NCBI GenBank assembly: GCA_022648545.1
Contig: JALCMP010000002.1
Span: forward strand, 124,001-188,000
Length of the DNA stretch: 64,000 bases
Direction of reading: 5' to 3'
From: Bacteroidales bacterium
Lineage (GTDB): Bacteria; Bacteroidota; Bacteroidia; Bacteroidales; UBA932
Both the position numbers and the translations under genes were made by a program. The stretch's first letter is position 1. The number at the start of each line of letters is the position of its first letter. Positions 30,786 to 40,579 of the stretch are shown piece after piece. Below the pieces are notes generated by a model. That model had not been told where the DNA came from. It searched no databases and was given only the letters and a program-made list of their open reading frames with translations.

Positions 30786-32180
30786 TTATTTATCTTTTTG
30801 TTCCCTGATATATTCATTTATAGATTTTGCAGCCCTACGACCGGCCCCCATAGCCAATATAACGGTTGCGGCGCCGGTAACGGCATCCCCTCCGGCAAAC
30901 ACGCCCTTTCTGGAGGTAGCACAATTTTCGTCAGCCGTTATCCCGCCTTTTTTGTTGCTTTCCAACCCTTTTGTAGTACGTACAAGAAGAGGATTAGGAC
31001 GCGTACCCAAAGCCATTATCACCGTATCCGCATCAATCACGAACTCGGATCCCGGGATTGGAACGGGAGAACGCCTGCCGCCTGAGTCAGGCTCACCAAG
31101 CTCCATTTTTATACATTTCATGGATGTCACCCAGCCTTTTTCATTGCCGATTATTTCTACTGGATTATTTAGCATCATAAACTTTATTCCCTCCTCTCTG
31201 GCATGCTGCACTTCTTCGGCCCTGGCGGGGAGTTCCTTTTCACTTCTTCTGTAAACTATTGTAACGTCAGATCCCAGTCTTACCGCCGTTCTCGCAGAAT
31301 CCATGGCAACGTTTCCGCCGCCTACTACACATACGCGCCCTGCCGTATAATTCGGCGTATCATAATCTTCCCTAAATGCTTTCATAAGATTATTCCTCGT
31401 AAGGAATTCGTTGGCCGAAACCACGCCGTTGAGATTTTCTCCCGGAATTCCCATGAATCTCGGAAGACCGGCGCCGGAACCTATGAACACGGCCCTGAAG
31501 TTTTCGCGATCCATAAGATCATCAATTGAAACCGTCCTTCCTACTACCACATCCGTTTCAATCTTAACACCCAAGGATTTTACATTTTCTATTTCATACG
31601 CAACTACGGTATCCTTGGGAAGCCTGAATTCCGGAATACCATATTCAAGCACTCCGCCAGCCTTGTGCAGCACTTCAAAAATAGTAACATCATACCCCAT
31701 TCTGGCAAGATCGCTCGCACAGGCCAGCCCGCTGGGACCGCTTCCTACTACAGCTATCTTTATGCCGTTGGACGGTTCTCTCTCGGAGAACCTTATTCCG
31801 TTTTCGCGACTCCAGTCCGCAACGAATCTCTCAAGCTTACCTATGGAAACAGGCTGCCCCTTTATTCCTAAAATACACGAACCCTCGCATTGGGTTTCCT
31901 GCGGGCATACCCTTCCGCAAACAGCAGGCAGAGAGCTATCCATGGATATAACACGGGCGGCTTCACTAAAATCTTCTCCTAGTACATTACTTATGAACAG
32001 AGGGATCTTTATCGAAACGGGACAAGCCTGCACGCAGCGCGGGTTCTTGCAGTTCAGACATCTGCCCGCCTCCAATATCGCCTCCTCCCTGTTATAGCCG
32101 AAACATACTTCCTCAAAATTATGTCTTCTGACATCGGGATCCTGCTCTCTGACAGGAACCCTTGGTATTTTATTTGCCAT
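30786..32180 (-). CDS. GltD/NfnB-like NAD(P)-dependent FAD/FeS oxidoreductase
   Basis: [15 protein letters not shown] FeS motif, [29 protein letters not shown]. Confidence 0.92.
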   Translation of the reverse strand: MANKIPRVPVREQDPDVRRHNFEEVCFGYNREEAILEAGRCLNCKNPRCVQACPVSIKIPLFISNVLGEDFSEAARVISMDSSLPAVCGRVCPQETQCEGSCILGIKGQPVSIGKLERFVADWSRENGIRFSEREPSNGIKIAVVGSGPSGLACASDLARMGYDVTIFEVLHKAGGVLEYGIPEFRLPKDTVVAYEIENVKSLGVKIETDVVVGRTVSIDDLMDRENFRAVFIGSGAGLPRFMGIPGENLNGVVSANEFLTRNNLMKAFREDYDTPNYTAGRVCVVGGGNVAMDSARTAVRLGSDVTIVYRRSEKELPARAEEVQHAREEGIKFMMLNNPVEIIGNEKGWVTSMKCIKMELGEPDSGGRRSPVPIPGSEFVIDADTVIMALGTRPNPLLVRTTKGLESNKKGGITADENCATSRKGVFAGGDAVTGAATVILAMGAGRRAAKSINEYIREQKDK

Positions 32181-32207
32181 AATTCAGATACGAAATTAAA
32201 ATAATTG

Positions 32208-33065
32208 CTACTCCTTTCCCCTTCCTATAAGGCATTTGTGATCGGTCTCGGTTTCCTTCTCCTTAAATATGGTCTGACGCCGCAATGCTTCGTCGAAATC
32301 CACCTTGTAGGCATCGAATTCCGGCCCGTCAACACAGGCGAATTTCGTTTCCCCTCCAATGCTTACGCGGCAGGCTCCGCACATACCGGTGCCATCCACC
32401 ATAATCATATTCAGGCTTACGGTAAGCGGCAGCGAATATTTTTTTGCAGTAAGGGTAACGAATTTCATCATTATCATCGGACCTATAGCCACCCCCATAT
32501 CATAATGACGGCCGGTCTGCAGCAATTTTTCGAGTTTTAAAGTAACAAGCCCCCTGTCGCCTTCGGAACCGTCGTCCGTACATATATATAAATTATCACA
32601 AACCGAAGACATCCTTTCTTTCATTATAACAAGGGCGGAGGTTTTCGCCCCCAATATTACATCAACACAGGCTCCTCTCTCATGAAGATACCTTGCCTGC
32701 GGATAAACAGGAGCCGTTCCCAATCCACCCGCTATAAAAACATAAGACTTTCCTTTTAATTCTTCATCAGGCACATTTACGAATTCCGAAGGATTCCCAA
32801 GCGGCCCTACCACATCGGTAAAGGAATCTCCCTCTTCCATATAAAAGATTTTCCTGCTGGATGCTCCTGCTATCTGTATTACGATGGTAACAGTACCGTT
32901 TTCCCGGTCGTAATCGCAAACTGTAAGCGGGATCCTTTCCCCGGTCTCGCCGGCCTTTACTATAAGGAATTGTCCAGGCTGTACTGAAGCCGCCAGCCTT
33001 GGAGCTTCCACTTCCATAAGAACGGTAACAGGCGTAAGCGTCTCTTTTTTTACAATTTTAAACAT
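32208..33065 (-). CDS. NfnA/SudB-like sulfide/dihydroorotate dehydrogenase-like FAD/NAD-binding protein
   Basis: FIAGGLGTAPVYPQ, C-terminal 2Fe-2S motif DGTGMCGACRVSIGGETKFACVDGP. Confidence 0.9.
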   Translation of the reverse strand: MFKIVKKETLTPVTVLMEVEAPRLAASVQPGQFLIVKAGETGERIPLTVCDYDRENGTVTIVIQIAGASSRKIFYMEEGDSFTDVVGPLGNPSEFVNVPDEELKGKSYVFIAGGLGTAPVYPQARYLHERGACVDVILGAKTSALVIMKERMSSVCDNLYICTDDGSEGDRGLVTLKLEKLLQTGRHYDMGVAIGPMIMMKFVTLTAKKYSLPLTVSLNMIMVDGTGMCGACRVSIGGETKFACVDGPEFDAYKVDFDEALRRQTIFKEKETETDHKCLIGRGKE

Positions 33066-33103
33066 AATAATCTATTGAAATTTACCCGCAGCGGCCCGGA
33101 AGG

Positions 33104-35590
33104 TCACTTAAGGGTCTTGAAAACATAGCCTTTCCTTTTTAAATATCTCACTACTTCGTCGAGACGGTTATATAATTTATCGGTTCTCCTCTTATCTATG
33201 CCAGGATGGATAAGCAGGACGGCACCGTCCAGACCTTCGCGCCATTCGAATGAATATAGTTTGTCGATAAGTTCCTGAGAAGACCTGTAATGCTTCATCT
33301 CGGGAGTCGTATAATCCGCAGGCGTAGCGGTCCCTGGCGTATAATTTATAACCTTATAGCCCATATCCTTTATGATATTCACGCTTGCCGCATTATAATA
33401 TTCATAAGGAGGCAAAAACCATTCTGATTCATCCCTGGTTATCCCGAATTTCAAAAGTTCGCTGGCATTATACTTTATATCTTCAATGATTTGGCTGCGC
33501 GGAACTATCAGTGAGTCCCTATTCCCCCACGTGGCATATAAAAGATGACGTCCGGAGTGGCCTCCGACATAATTTCCTCCTCTTATTATATCTCTTATTA
33601 TCTCCGCGTGTTCCGGCATTGCAAGGCAATTGCCGGTAAGAAAAAATGAACCTTTTATGCGGTTTCTCTTAAGAGTCCTGAGTATTCTGGATGCTCCCGT
33701 AAAATTCGAATCGGCGGTAAATACCAGATAAATATTTTTGACATGGGGATTTATTCTTATCACGGCTCCGTATCCATCCTTTTCATACACGTCTTTTTTC
33801 TGTCGGTTCCCGTCTTCTTCCCTGGAGGCAAGATAATAGCACAATCCTGCAGTTCCGTCTATCGTAGGCTCGTTGCTTGCATAATCGCCGCTGTCGTCGT
33901 GATATACGGCAATACCTTTATTGAAAGGAGCATAGGCATCTGCATGATGCAGGGAATTGCCGGCACGGCTGTCGAATATGGATTTGTAAACAGGACCGTC
34001 TACAAGACCTCCATACGGCAGTTTATGCGCAAAGGTCAAAAAGCCGGACTGCGGATGTAACGGAACGTCCTCGGCTCCCTGCGGATATCCGACTATCATT
34101 GACGTCCCCCACGGATTGCATCCGAAAAGCCAGTCCCGCAGCGCCGACTCCATCTCCATGTAAGTGGAGTCCTTCGTTATCTTATAATACAGCGAAGCCT
34201 GGGTAACGGCTGCAGAAAGGAAATTATTCGAACACCATAAATAAGGGAGACCATTCATAAACGGGTCGCCTTCAGATCTTTTCCTTATCATTTCAAGACC
34301 TTTTTTCATATACCCCGAGAATATTCTGCGGGCCTTGTTATCCGATGAAGAGGCTATAAGATAATGGCCGAGATTTATAAAGGGATAAGACTGGTAATGA
34401 CGTGCCGTATCTTTTACTATCCATGGGGATACATGCTCGAGTTCCCCCCAGTATTCGGCCTTGCCGAGCCAATAAGGATCGCCCGACAAGCTATAGTCGG
34501 TTGCAGATGCAAGTTCCAGATCATCAGCATAATTATCTTCTTCATAAAAATAAGGGGAAACCAGACAGCAGGTCTGCGTATTTCCCAAATCCTCCTCTGC
34601 ATACTTGTAAGCATCCTCCGACTTTCTTAGAATACGATCGGCGAAGCTTTTGTCATAATTTCTGAATATGCGAGCCCCCAGTGCAAAGGCAGAAGCAAAT
34701 TTGCCTGCGGTTGAAGAAACGCCGGTGGTTCTGTTTACATATTTTCCGAGCCCCTGCGGTCTGCCGGTAAGGAAATAGACGGGACGCCCCTTCCCGGGTC
34801 CCCAGCCGTAATCTATCCTGTCGTCCTGAGGCAAAGTAAATTTTATATGATCCCTGTCGTCGGCAATCTGGAAAAACATAACCTTATCCGACGGGTTCAT
34901 CTTGTCCAGCCAGTCGAGTCCCCATTTTGCCTGATCGAGGATATCGGGAATACCGTTCGCTCCTCTTCTGCCCCTGTCATCGTATTCATCCCTAAAAACG
35001 CTTTTGTCCGCAATTTCCATATATGCAAAAAGCATTTGATATGTTGCGGTTGCAGAAGTTTTTACGTATTGCAGATAATCCGCGGCATCGTGCCATCCGC
35101 CCCTTACATCTATCTTTTCACCGCTGCGCGTAGGATGATCTACAATATAACCGTCGTTTTGATGGCAAAGGGTATCGGCCACCGGATTGTATCCGCATTG
35201 TTGTTCCCTCATGAATTTTAGAAGGAATTCGGCAGAGCCGTCGTAACAGCCGGCGGAAATAGGAAATACGGGAGACCTTGCGTTTCCGCAAAGTACATAA
35301 TATCCTCCGGATTTACGCAAGGAGGAAAAATCCAGCCTCGCCCCGGCTGCGAACCCCCATTTGGAGGCATCTCCGCAAACGCGTGAGTTTCCTTCGAAAA
35401 CCACGCTGTCGGTAACGGCCTCGCATACCTGAAAAGAAGAAGGGGCACTGCCCGAAGAAGCTATGTAAACAGCAACCTTTATATCCTCCGGAAGATAACC
35501 AAGCTGGTTGACCCTTACCCATTGCTGCGAAAACAAATCTGCAGATATAAAAAGGCAGCACAATGAAATTATCAATTTTTTCACGATCAA
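33104..35590 (-). CDS. Secreted GH9-family glycoside hydrolase fused to C-terminal polysaccharide deacetylase (CE4)-like domain
   Basis: GH9: DVRGGWHDAADYLQYV, GCNPWGTSMIVG, ASNEPTIDGTAGLCYYLA. CE4-like: YLVFTADSNFTGASRIL, VGGHSGRHLLYATW, LIHPGID. Confidence 0.87.
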   Translation of the reverse strand: MIVKKLIISLCCLFISADLFSQQWVRVNQLGYLPEDIKVAVYIASSGSAPSSFQVCEAVTDSVVFEGNSRVCGDASKWGFAAGARLDFSSLRKSGGYYVLCGNARSPVFPISAGCYDGSAEFLLKFMREQQCGYNPVADTLCHQNDGYIVDHPTRSGEKIDVRGGWHDAADYLQYVKTSATATYQMLFAYMEIADKSVFRDEYDDRGRRGANGIPDILDQAKWGLDWLDKMNPSDKVMFFQIADDRDHIKFTLPQDDRIDYGWGPGKGRPVYFLTGRPQGLGKYVNRTTGVSSTAGKFASAFALGARIFRNYDKSFADRILRKSEDAYKYAEEDLGNTQTCCLVSPYFYEEDNYADDLELASATDYSLSGDPYWLGKAEYWGELEHVSPWIVKDTARHYQSYPFINLGHYLIASSSDNKARRIFSGYMKKGLEMIRKRSEGDPFMNGLPYLWCSNNFLSAAVTQASLYYKITKDSTYMEMESALRDWLFGCNPWGTSMIVGYPQGAEDVPLHPQSGFLTFAHKLPYGGLVDGPVYKSIFDSRAGNSLHHADAYAPFNKGIAVYHDDSGDYASNEPTIDGTAGLCYYLASREEDGNRQKKDVYEKDGYGAVIRINPHVKNIYLVFTADSNFTGASRILRTLKRNRIKGSFFLTGNCLAMPEHAEIIRDIIRGGNYVGGHSGRHLLYATWGNRDSLIVPRSQIIEDIKYNASELLKFGITRDESEWFLPPYEYYNAASVNIIKDMGYKVINYTPGTATPADYTTPEMKHYRSSQELIDKLYSFEWREGLDGAVLLIHPGIDKRRTDKLYNRLDEVVRYLKRKGYVFKTLK

Positions 35591-35669
35591 TACTTTTAAT
35601 ATTCACAAAAATACAAAAAAGAATATGCTTTTTATTAAATTTGCCCTAAATAACAAGAAACATATCCAT

Positions 35670-37448
35670 ATGAAATCGTTTTTTAAAATGCTTTTAGCCG
35701 CATTCGTAGGCACACTCGCCGCGTTGATAATAGCCGGCTTCATTTTCATCGCAGCAATAGGATCTCTGGCGTCTCTGGGCGAAGAAAGCAACCCCGTCGT
35801 GCCGTCCAAGGCCATTCTGACTATAGATCTGGCTCAAGGGATATCCGAACAGGATTCCGACGACCCTTTTCCGGGCATATCTCCGGCAGAAATTCTCAAA
35901 TCCGGATTCTCTACCAAAGAAAAGACTCTGGGAATACTAAATGCAGAAAAAGCGATCAGGAAAGCGGCTGCTGACCCATCGATAAAGATGATATATCTTA
36001 ACTCCACGGGAATAAACATAGGCCTCAGCCAGTTGGAAGAATTGAGGAACAGCCTTTCCGAATTCCGTCAAAGCGGCAAACCTATAATAGCTTATTCATC
36101 ATACTATACGCAGGGTACGTATTATATCTCCAGCGTTGCGGACAAAATATACATCAACGGAGGAGGAGAAGCAGACATACACGGTTTCTCCGCAACTCTC
36201 ATGTTCTTTAAGGACATCATGGCAAAGCTCGGGGTAAAGGCGGAGCTGATCCGGCACGGCAAATATAAATCTGCGGCGGAACAATACATGAGGAACAACT
36301 TGAGCAATCCTAACAAACTGCAGTATGAAAATCTTCTGGGATCTATCTGGGACAATTGGGCTTCGGACATATGCGAGTCGAGGCGCATTTCCCGCAGAGA
36401 TCTCGACGGCTGGGTAAACAATTTAAGCATAATAGAACCGGACTCCTTAGTCAGCAAGGAAATGGTAGACGGCATATGCTCGGAAATGCAGATAAAGGAG
36501 AAATTATGTACCCAGTTCGATGTAAAAAAACCAAAAGACTTAAAATTTATATCATTATACAATTACGCAAAAGCGAGAAAATCTTCCGATTTATCAACGA
36601 AGAACAAGATTGCAGTAATATATGCACAGGGAGAAATTTCCGGCGGCGGAGACGGCATAACTCCTGACAAATTCTGCCCCATAATAGATAAGGTTACGGC
36701 TGATTCATCTGTAAAAGCCGTGGTCCTTAGAGTAAATTCTCCCGGCGGAGAAGTTCTTGCAGCCCAAACAATAAAGGAAAGACTTGACAGTCTGAAGGCC
36801 AAAAAGCCACTGATAACCAGTTACGGTGATTATGCCGCAAGCGGAGGATACTGGATATCTGCCAATTCCGACATAATTTTTACGGACAGGACAACCATAA
36901 CCGGATCAATAGGCGTATTCGGATTATATTTCCATTATGAAAATGCTCTGGAAAAATTAGGTAAGATACATGTAGATGCAGTAAAGACCCACGACCATGC
37001 AGATGTAATGAACGGACTTTCCCCGCTCGACCCGCTGGAAAAAAAGAAAATGGAAGAGAGTATAGAACGCATATATTCCCAGTTCACCAACATAGTCGCC
37101 GAAGGCAGAAGCCTGTCTCCTTCCTATGTGGATTCAATAGGTCAGGGTAGAGTTTGGAGCGGATCGGATGCGATAAAAAACAAACTGGCCGATACGCTGG
37201 GAGGCCTTTCCGAAGCCATATCATATGCTGCGGAAAAAGCAGGACTTAAAAAATACAGGACGGTAGAATATCCTGCCGTAAAGACATATGCACAAAAAAT
37301 AGTGGAAACTCTGGGAAATTTAAACGGAGAAGCCGAAATATTATCGGATCCTCTGAATGCCATAAAGAAAAGCATAAGCAGAATGGCAAAGTCAGACGGA
37401 GAAAGAGTCTATTCCAGATTACCATATGTAATAGACATAAGATACTAG
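35670..37448 (+). CDS. sppA: Signal peptide peptidase SppA (long form)
   Basis: N-terminal TM; GKYKSAAEQYMRNNLS and SYGDYAASGGYWISANSD; S49 repeats. Start at MKSFFKMLLAAFVG. Confidence 0.92.
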   Translation: MKSFFKMLLAAFVGTLAALIIAGFIFIAAIGSLASLGEESNPVVPSKAILTIDLAQGISEQDSDDPFPGISPAEILKSGFSTKEKTLGILNAEKAIRKAAADPSIKMIYLNSTGINIGLSQLEELRNSLSEFRQSGKPIIAYSSYYTQGTYYISSVADKIYINGGGEADIHGFSATLMFFKDIMAKLGVKAELIRHGKYKSAAEQYMRNNLSNPNKLQYENLLGSIWDNWASDICESRRISRRDLDGWVNNLSIIEPDSLVSKEMVDGICSEMQIKEKLCTQFDVKKPKDLKFISLYNYAKARKSSDLSTKNKIAVIYAQGEISGGGDGITPDKFCPIIDKVTADSSVKAVVLRVNSPGGEVLAAQTIKERLDSLKAKKPLITSYGDYAASGGYWISANSDIIFTDRTTITGSIGVFGLYFHYENALEKLGKIHVDAVKTHDHADVMNGLSPLDPLEKKKMEESIERIYSQFTNIVAEGRSLSPSYVDSIGQGRVWSGSDAIKNKLADTLGGLSEAISYAAEKAGLKKYRTVEYPAVKTYAQKIVETLGNLNGEAEILSDPLNAIKKSISRMAKSDGERVYSRLPYVIDIRY

Positions 37449-37455
37449 CCGAGGA

Positions 37456-38802
37456 TCAGCGAAGCTTTCTTATTATAAGAAATTCATTAGAGGAACCGTC
37501 TATTTTAAAAGAATCTGAAACCTGATATCCCGGAATGCATGTTATCCCGCCGCGCGAGATCAAGACGGGAATCGTGCTTCTTTCGGCATTAGGTATTTTA
37601 ATATCCGTAAGATAGTCCGAAACCTTTTTGGAACCCTTCATTCCGAAAGGGATGAATCTTTCTCCCTTTTTCCATACCCTCAATTCGAGCGGGAATGATA
37701 GCTTGTCGGCCGACAGTGCAAGAATATCATGAAAAGAGGAAGGTCTTTGGTCGGAAAAGGAAAAGGAAAAGCTGCGCCAGCCGAAATTCAATACTGCCGG
37801 TATATCTGTTTTTTTAAGATAAACGTTATCCGGAATATCAAAAACGTCGGACGAATAAATCTTAAGCATCCCCCTTTCGCGTATTGCCGAATACCCTTCT
37901 CCGTCATAACGCTTCACTTCGCGTGACGATAATTCATCGTATATATCGCAAATCGAGGAAGAATTAAAACCGTAGGAACTTAATATGTGGAAAAGGACCG
38001 AACGCGATCCTTTCATTGACAGCAGAACTTCATTATCCAATATTTTTTTAAGGTATGGATTGCTTCCGATGATTCGTTTACTTGCGACAACTTCTTTTTC
38101 AAGGACGGATTCTTCAGCGAGTTCCATGGCATCCCTAAAAAAAGACATGTCGCGGTTAAGGGTCTTTATAAGCGAAGGATTTATCCTTAAAAGTTCCGGA
38201 AGTATCTTTATCCTTATTCTGTTCCTCGCTATATCAGAATCAAGATTTGTCCTGTCGAGATGTACGGTAAGACCGTTATTTGAATTATAATTATCTATTT
38301 CCTTTCTGGTAAAGACCAGCATGGGACGCAATATTTTGCCGTCGAACTCCTTCATTCCGCATATGCCCCTCAGTCCCGTTCCTCTCGAAAGATTAAGGAA
38401 CAGTGTTTCCGCATTATCATTGGCATTATGTGCTACTGCAATGTATTCGTATCCGTATTTATCCGAAAGTTCCGAAAACCATGAATACCTGAGATCGCGG
38501 GCCGCCATTTCAATGGAAACGGAATGGCTTTTAGCATAAGCAATTGTTTCGACGCTTTTTCTGAAAAACTTAACCCCGTGTCCGGCGGCCCACTCCGAAA
38601 CTAGAGATTCATCGGAATCGCTTTCCTTCCCGCGCAAATTAAAATTCATATGCGCTATTGCCAGATCTATATGCAGGGTGCTATTATAAAGAAGATCAAG
38701 CATGCACATGGAATCTATTCCACCGCTCACCGCCGCAATAATACGCGCTGATCCTACGCCTGCAAGCAATTTGCGAAGATTTTCATCAAATTTCCTACGC
38801 AT
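37456..38802 (-). CDS. tilS: tRNA(Ile)-lysidine synthetase
   Basis: PP-loop AAVSGGIDSMCML; AHMNFNLRGKESDSDE; VAHNANDNAETLFLNLSRGTGLRG. Confidence 0.93.
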   Translation of the reverse strand: MRRKFDENLRKLLAGVGSARIIAAVSGGIDSMCMLDLLYNSTLHIDLAIAHMNFNLRGKESDSDESLVSEWAAGHGVKFFRKSVETIAYAKSHSVSIEMAARDLRYSWFSELSDKYGYEYIAVAHNANDNAETLFLNLSRGTGLRGICGMKEFDGKILRPMLVFTRKEIDNYNSNNGLTVHLDRTNLDSDIARNRIRIKILPELLRINPSLIKTLNRDMSFFRDAMELAEESVLEKEVVASKRIIGSNPYLKKILDNEVLLSMKGSRSVLFHILSSYGFNSSSICDIYDELSSREVKRYDGEGYSAIRERGMLKIYSSDVFDIPDNVYLKKTDIPAVLNFGWRSFSFSFSDQRPSSFHDILALSADKLSFPLELRVWKKGERFIPFGMKGSKKVSDYLTDIKIPNAERSTIPVLISRGGITCIPGYQVSDSFKIDGSSNEFLIIRKLR

Positions 38803-38815
38803 GACAAAATGTTAT

Positions 38816-39826
38816 TTATTTGGTATATGTCCCAAAAGTATATGTAAACGCCAGACTGAAAATCTCCTTTAGCTGCACTTCTCTGGAAGAATTTCCATTA
38901 CCGTCGGAAATCCACACGTTATCGTCGTATATGAGGTTGGTGGCGATCTTGGCGGAAAGAAATTTGTTTAATTTGTAATCGGACTCAAAATCCCAATTGA
39001 CTTTGAGATTTTGCGGATTGTTCCAGTAATCGGAAAAGAAATTCAGGGAAGTAGACAGCTTGAAATCTTTCAACGGACTGCATTTTAGAGTCCCCACGAC
39101 TTGAGCTCCCAACTCGTATCTTACGTTTTCGTCATAATCGTTTCCATATTTCGAGCGGAAATCCGGATCGGTTACAATAACCATGCTTCCGGTCAAGGGA
39201 GAAATATTAAGCGAGAAGATCTTTCCCTTTCCCGGTTTGTAAGTCATACCAAGACCCAGAGTAATGTATCCTGGAGAAAGGAACTGAGAAACCATGGTAG
39301 CATTATTTTTGGAATCATATTTAAAACCCGGAGAAAACTGGGAATTAAAATTAAAAGAAGCCGAGAAATACAACTTGTTTACGGCTTTATATCCAAACTT
39401 GCTTTGAAGGACTATTCTGTCATCGCTTTTTCTATATCCGTTCTGAAAGGACTTGATGAATCCATATGCCAGCTGGACCTTGTTTTCCCAGAAAGTCTTG
39501 CCTTTTTCATAATTTGCAGAAACATTTACGTTGGCATTCATTGCAACCGAACCACTCCCTCCGGCGGCCCAGTTGGTAAGGGAAATTTGTGAAAAGCCGA
39601 TGTTGGTAAGTATACCTTTCTTCCAGAATTTTTCAGGAACAACCGGTTGATAATTTATTACCGGAACACCGAATCTGGCTCCTATGGAACGGCATAATTC
39701 CTGAGATCTGGACAATTTATTTATAGATAGGCTGTCTTTTTCTTGTGCGCTGAGCGTCGTAATAAAAAAAAAGAAGCACATGATACAAAAAAAGAAACGG
39801 ATATTTAAATACCTCCTGAGAAACAT
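38816..39826 (-). CDS. DUF3078-type predicted outer-membrane protein
   Basis: Signal peptide; WKKGILTNIGFSQISLTNWAAGGSGSVAMNANVNV; beta-barrel-like alternation. Confidence 0.75.
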   Translation of the reverse strand: MFLRRYLNIRFFFCIMCFFFFITTLSAQEKDSLSINKLSRSQELCRSIGARFGVPVINYQPVVPEKFWKKGILTNIGFSQISLTNWAAGGSGSVAMNANVNVSANYEKGKTFWENKVQLAYGFIKSFQNGYRKSDDRIVLQSKFGYKAVNKLYFSASFNFNSQFSPGFKYDSKNNATMVSQFLSPGYITLGLGMTYKPGKGKIFSLNISPLTGSMVIVTDPDFRSKYGNDYDENVRYELGAQVVGTLKCSPLKDFKLSTSLNFFSDYWNNPQNLKVNWDFESDYKLNKFLSAKIATNLIYDDNVWISDGNGNSSREVQLKEIFSLAFTYTFGTYTK

Positions 39827-39829
39827 AAG

Positions 39830-40537
39830 CTAATCCTCTACATTCAGGACATCATCCGAATTAAAACCAAATCCTATCCTTTTTCCAATGCTGACTCTGG
39901 CACTTTCTATTTTTGCATTTATCTGGCGTACCGATATTTCCTTCATGGAATCATAAGGAGGAACAAGCAAATCGAAAGACAGCGCGTAACGCATGGCCGA
40001 TAATATGAAATCCCTCATTTCAATTTCATCCAGAAGGATCTTACCAAAAAAACCGATTTTATTACGTTTCTGCCTTTTCCCTTCCACAAAAAAGTATTTC
40101 TCCCGATTCACGAACATACGAGCTACCAAATATCCCGGATCATCCTGCCTGTCATACTTGAACGAATCATAAAGGAAATCATATACGTTTATGATGCCGA
40201 AATAAGCATTCAGTGGATCGCGGTTTATATAGGGATTATGCCAAACGGCACTTTTTCTGTCGAATTTGAATACATCAGTGTACATACTGAACAAAAGGAC
40301 ATCGTCTGCAAATCTGATTTCGGCTTCGAATTTGCCCCTGTCCCTGTATTCAAGTCTGATCCGTCTGTTGTTTTCGTCTTCCAGCATATCGTTCAAATCG
40401 TTGCTGAGACCGCTCAGTATTTCTTTGATATGACTGAAAATTTCAGATGTCTGATTGAAAATCTGCGCTTTAACGCATGACTTGCCCTTCAGTAAACTAA
40501 TAATTTCTTCCTGCAAGGGTAAAGGGTCTGTTGCCAT
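39830..40537 (-). CDS. Uncharacterised protein
   Basis: 235 aa ORF in a contiguous gene array; no family recognised by eye. Confidence 0.6.
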   Translation of the reverse strand: MATDPLPLQEEIISLLKGKSCVKAQIFNQTSEIFSHIKEILSGLSNDLNDMLEDENNRRIRLEYRDRGKFEAEIRFADDVLLFSMYTDVFKFDRKSAVWHNPYINRDPLNAYFGIINVYDFLYDSFKYDRQDDPGYLVARMFVNREKYFFVEGKRQKRNKIGFFGKILLDEIEMRDFILSAMRYALSFDLLVPPYDSMKEISVRQINAKIESARVSIGKRIGFGFNSDDVLNVED

Positions 40538-40579
40538 ATTCGATAATGTAATATTAAAATTTCGGTTAATATACGAATT

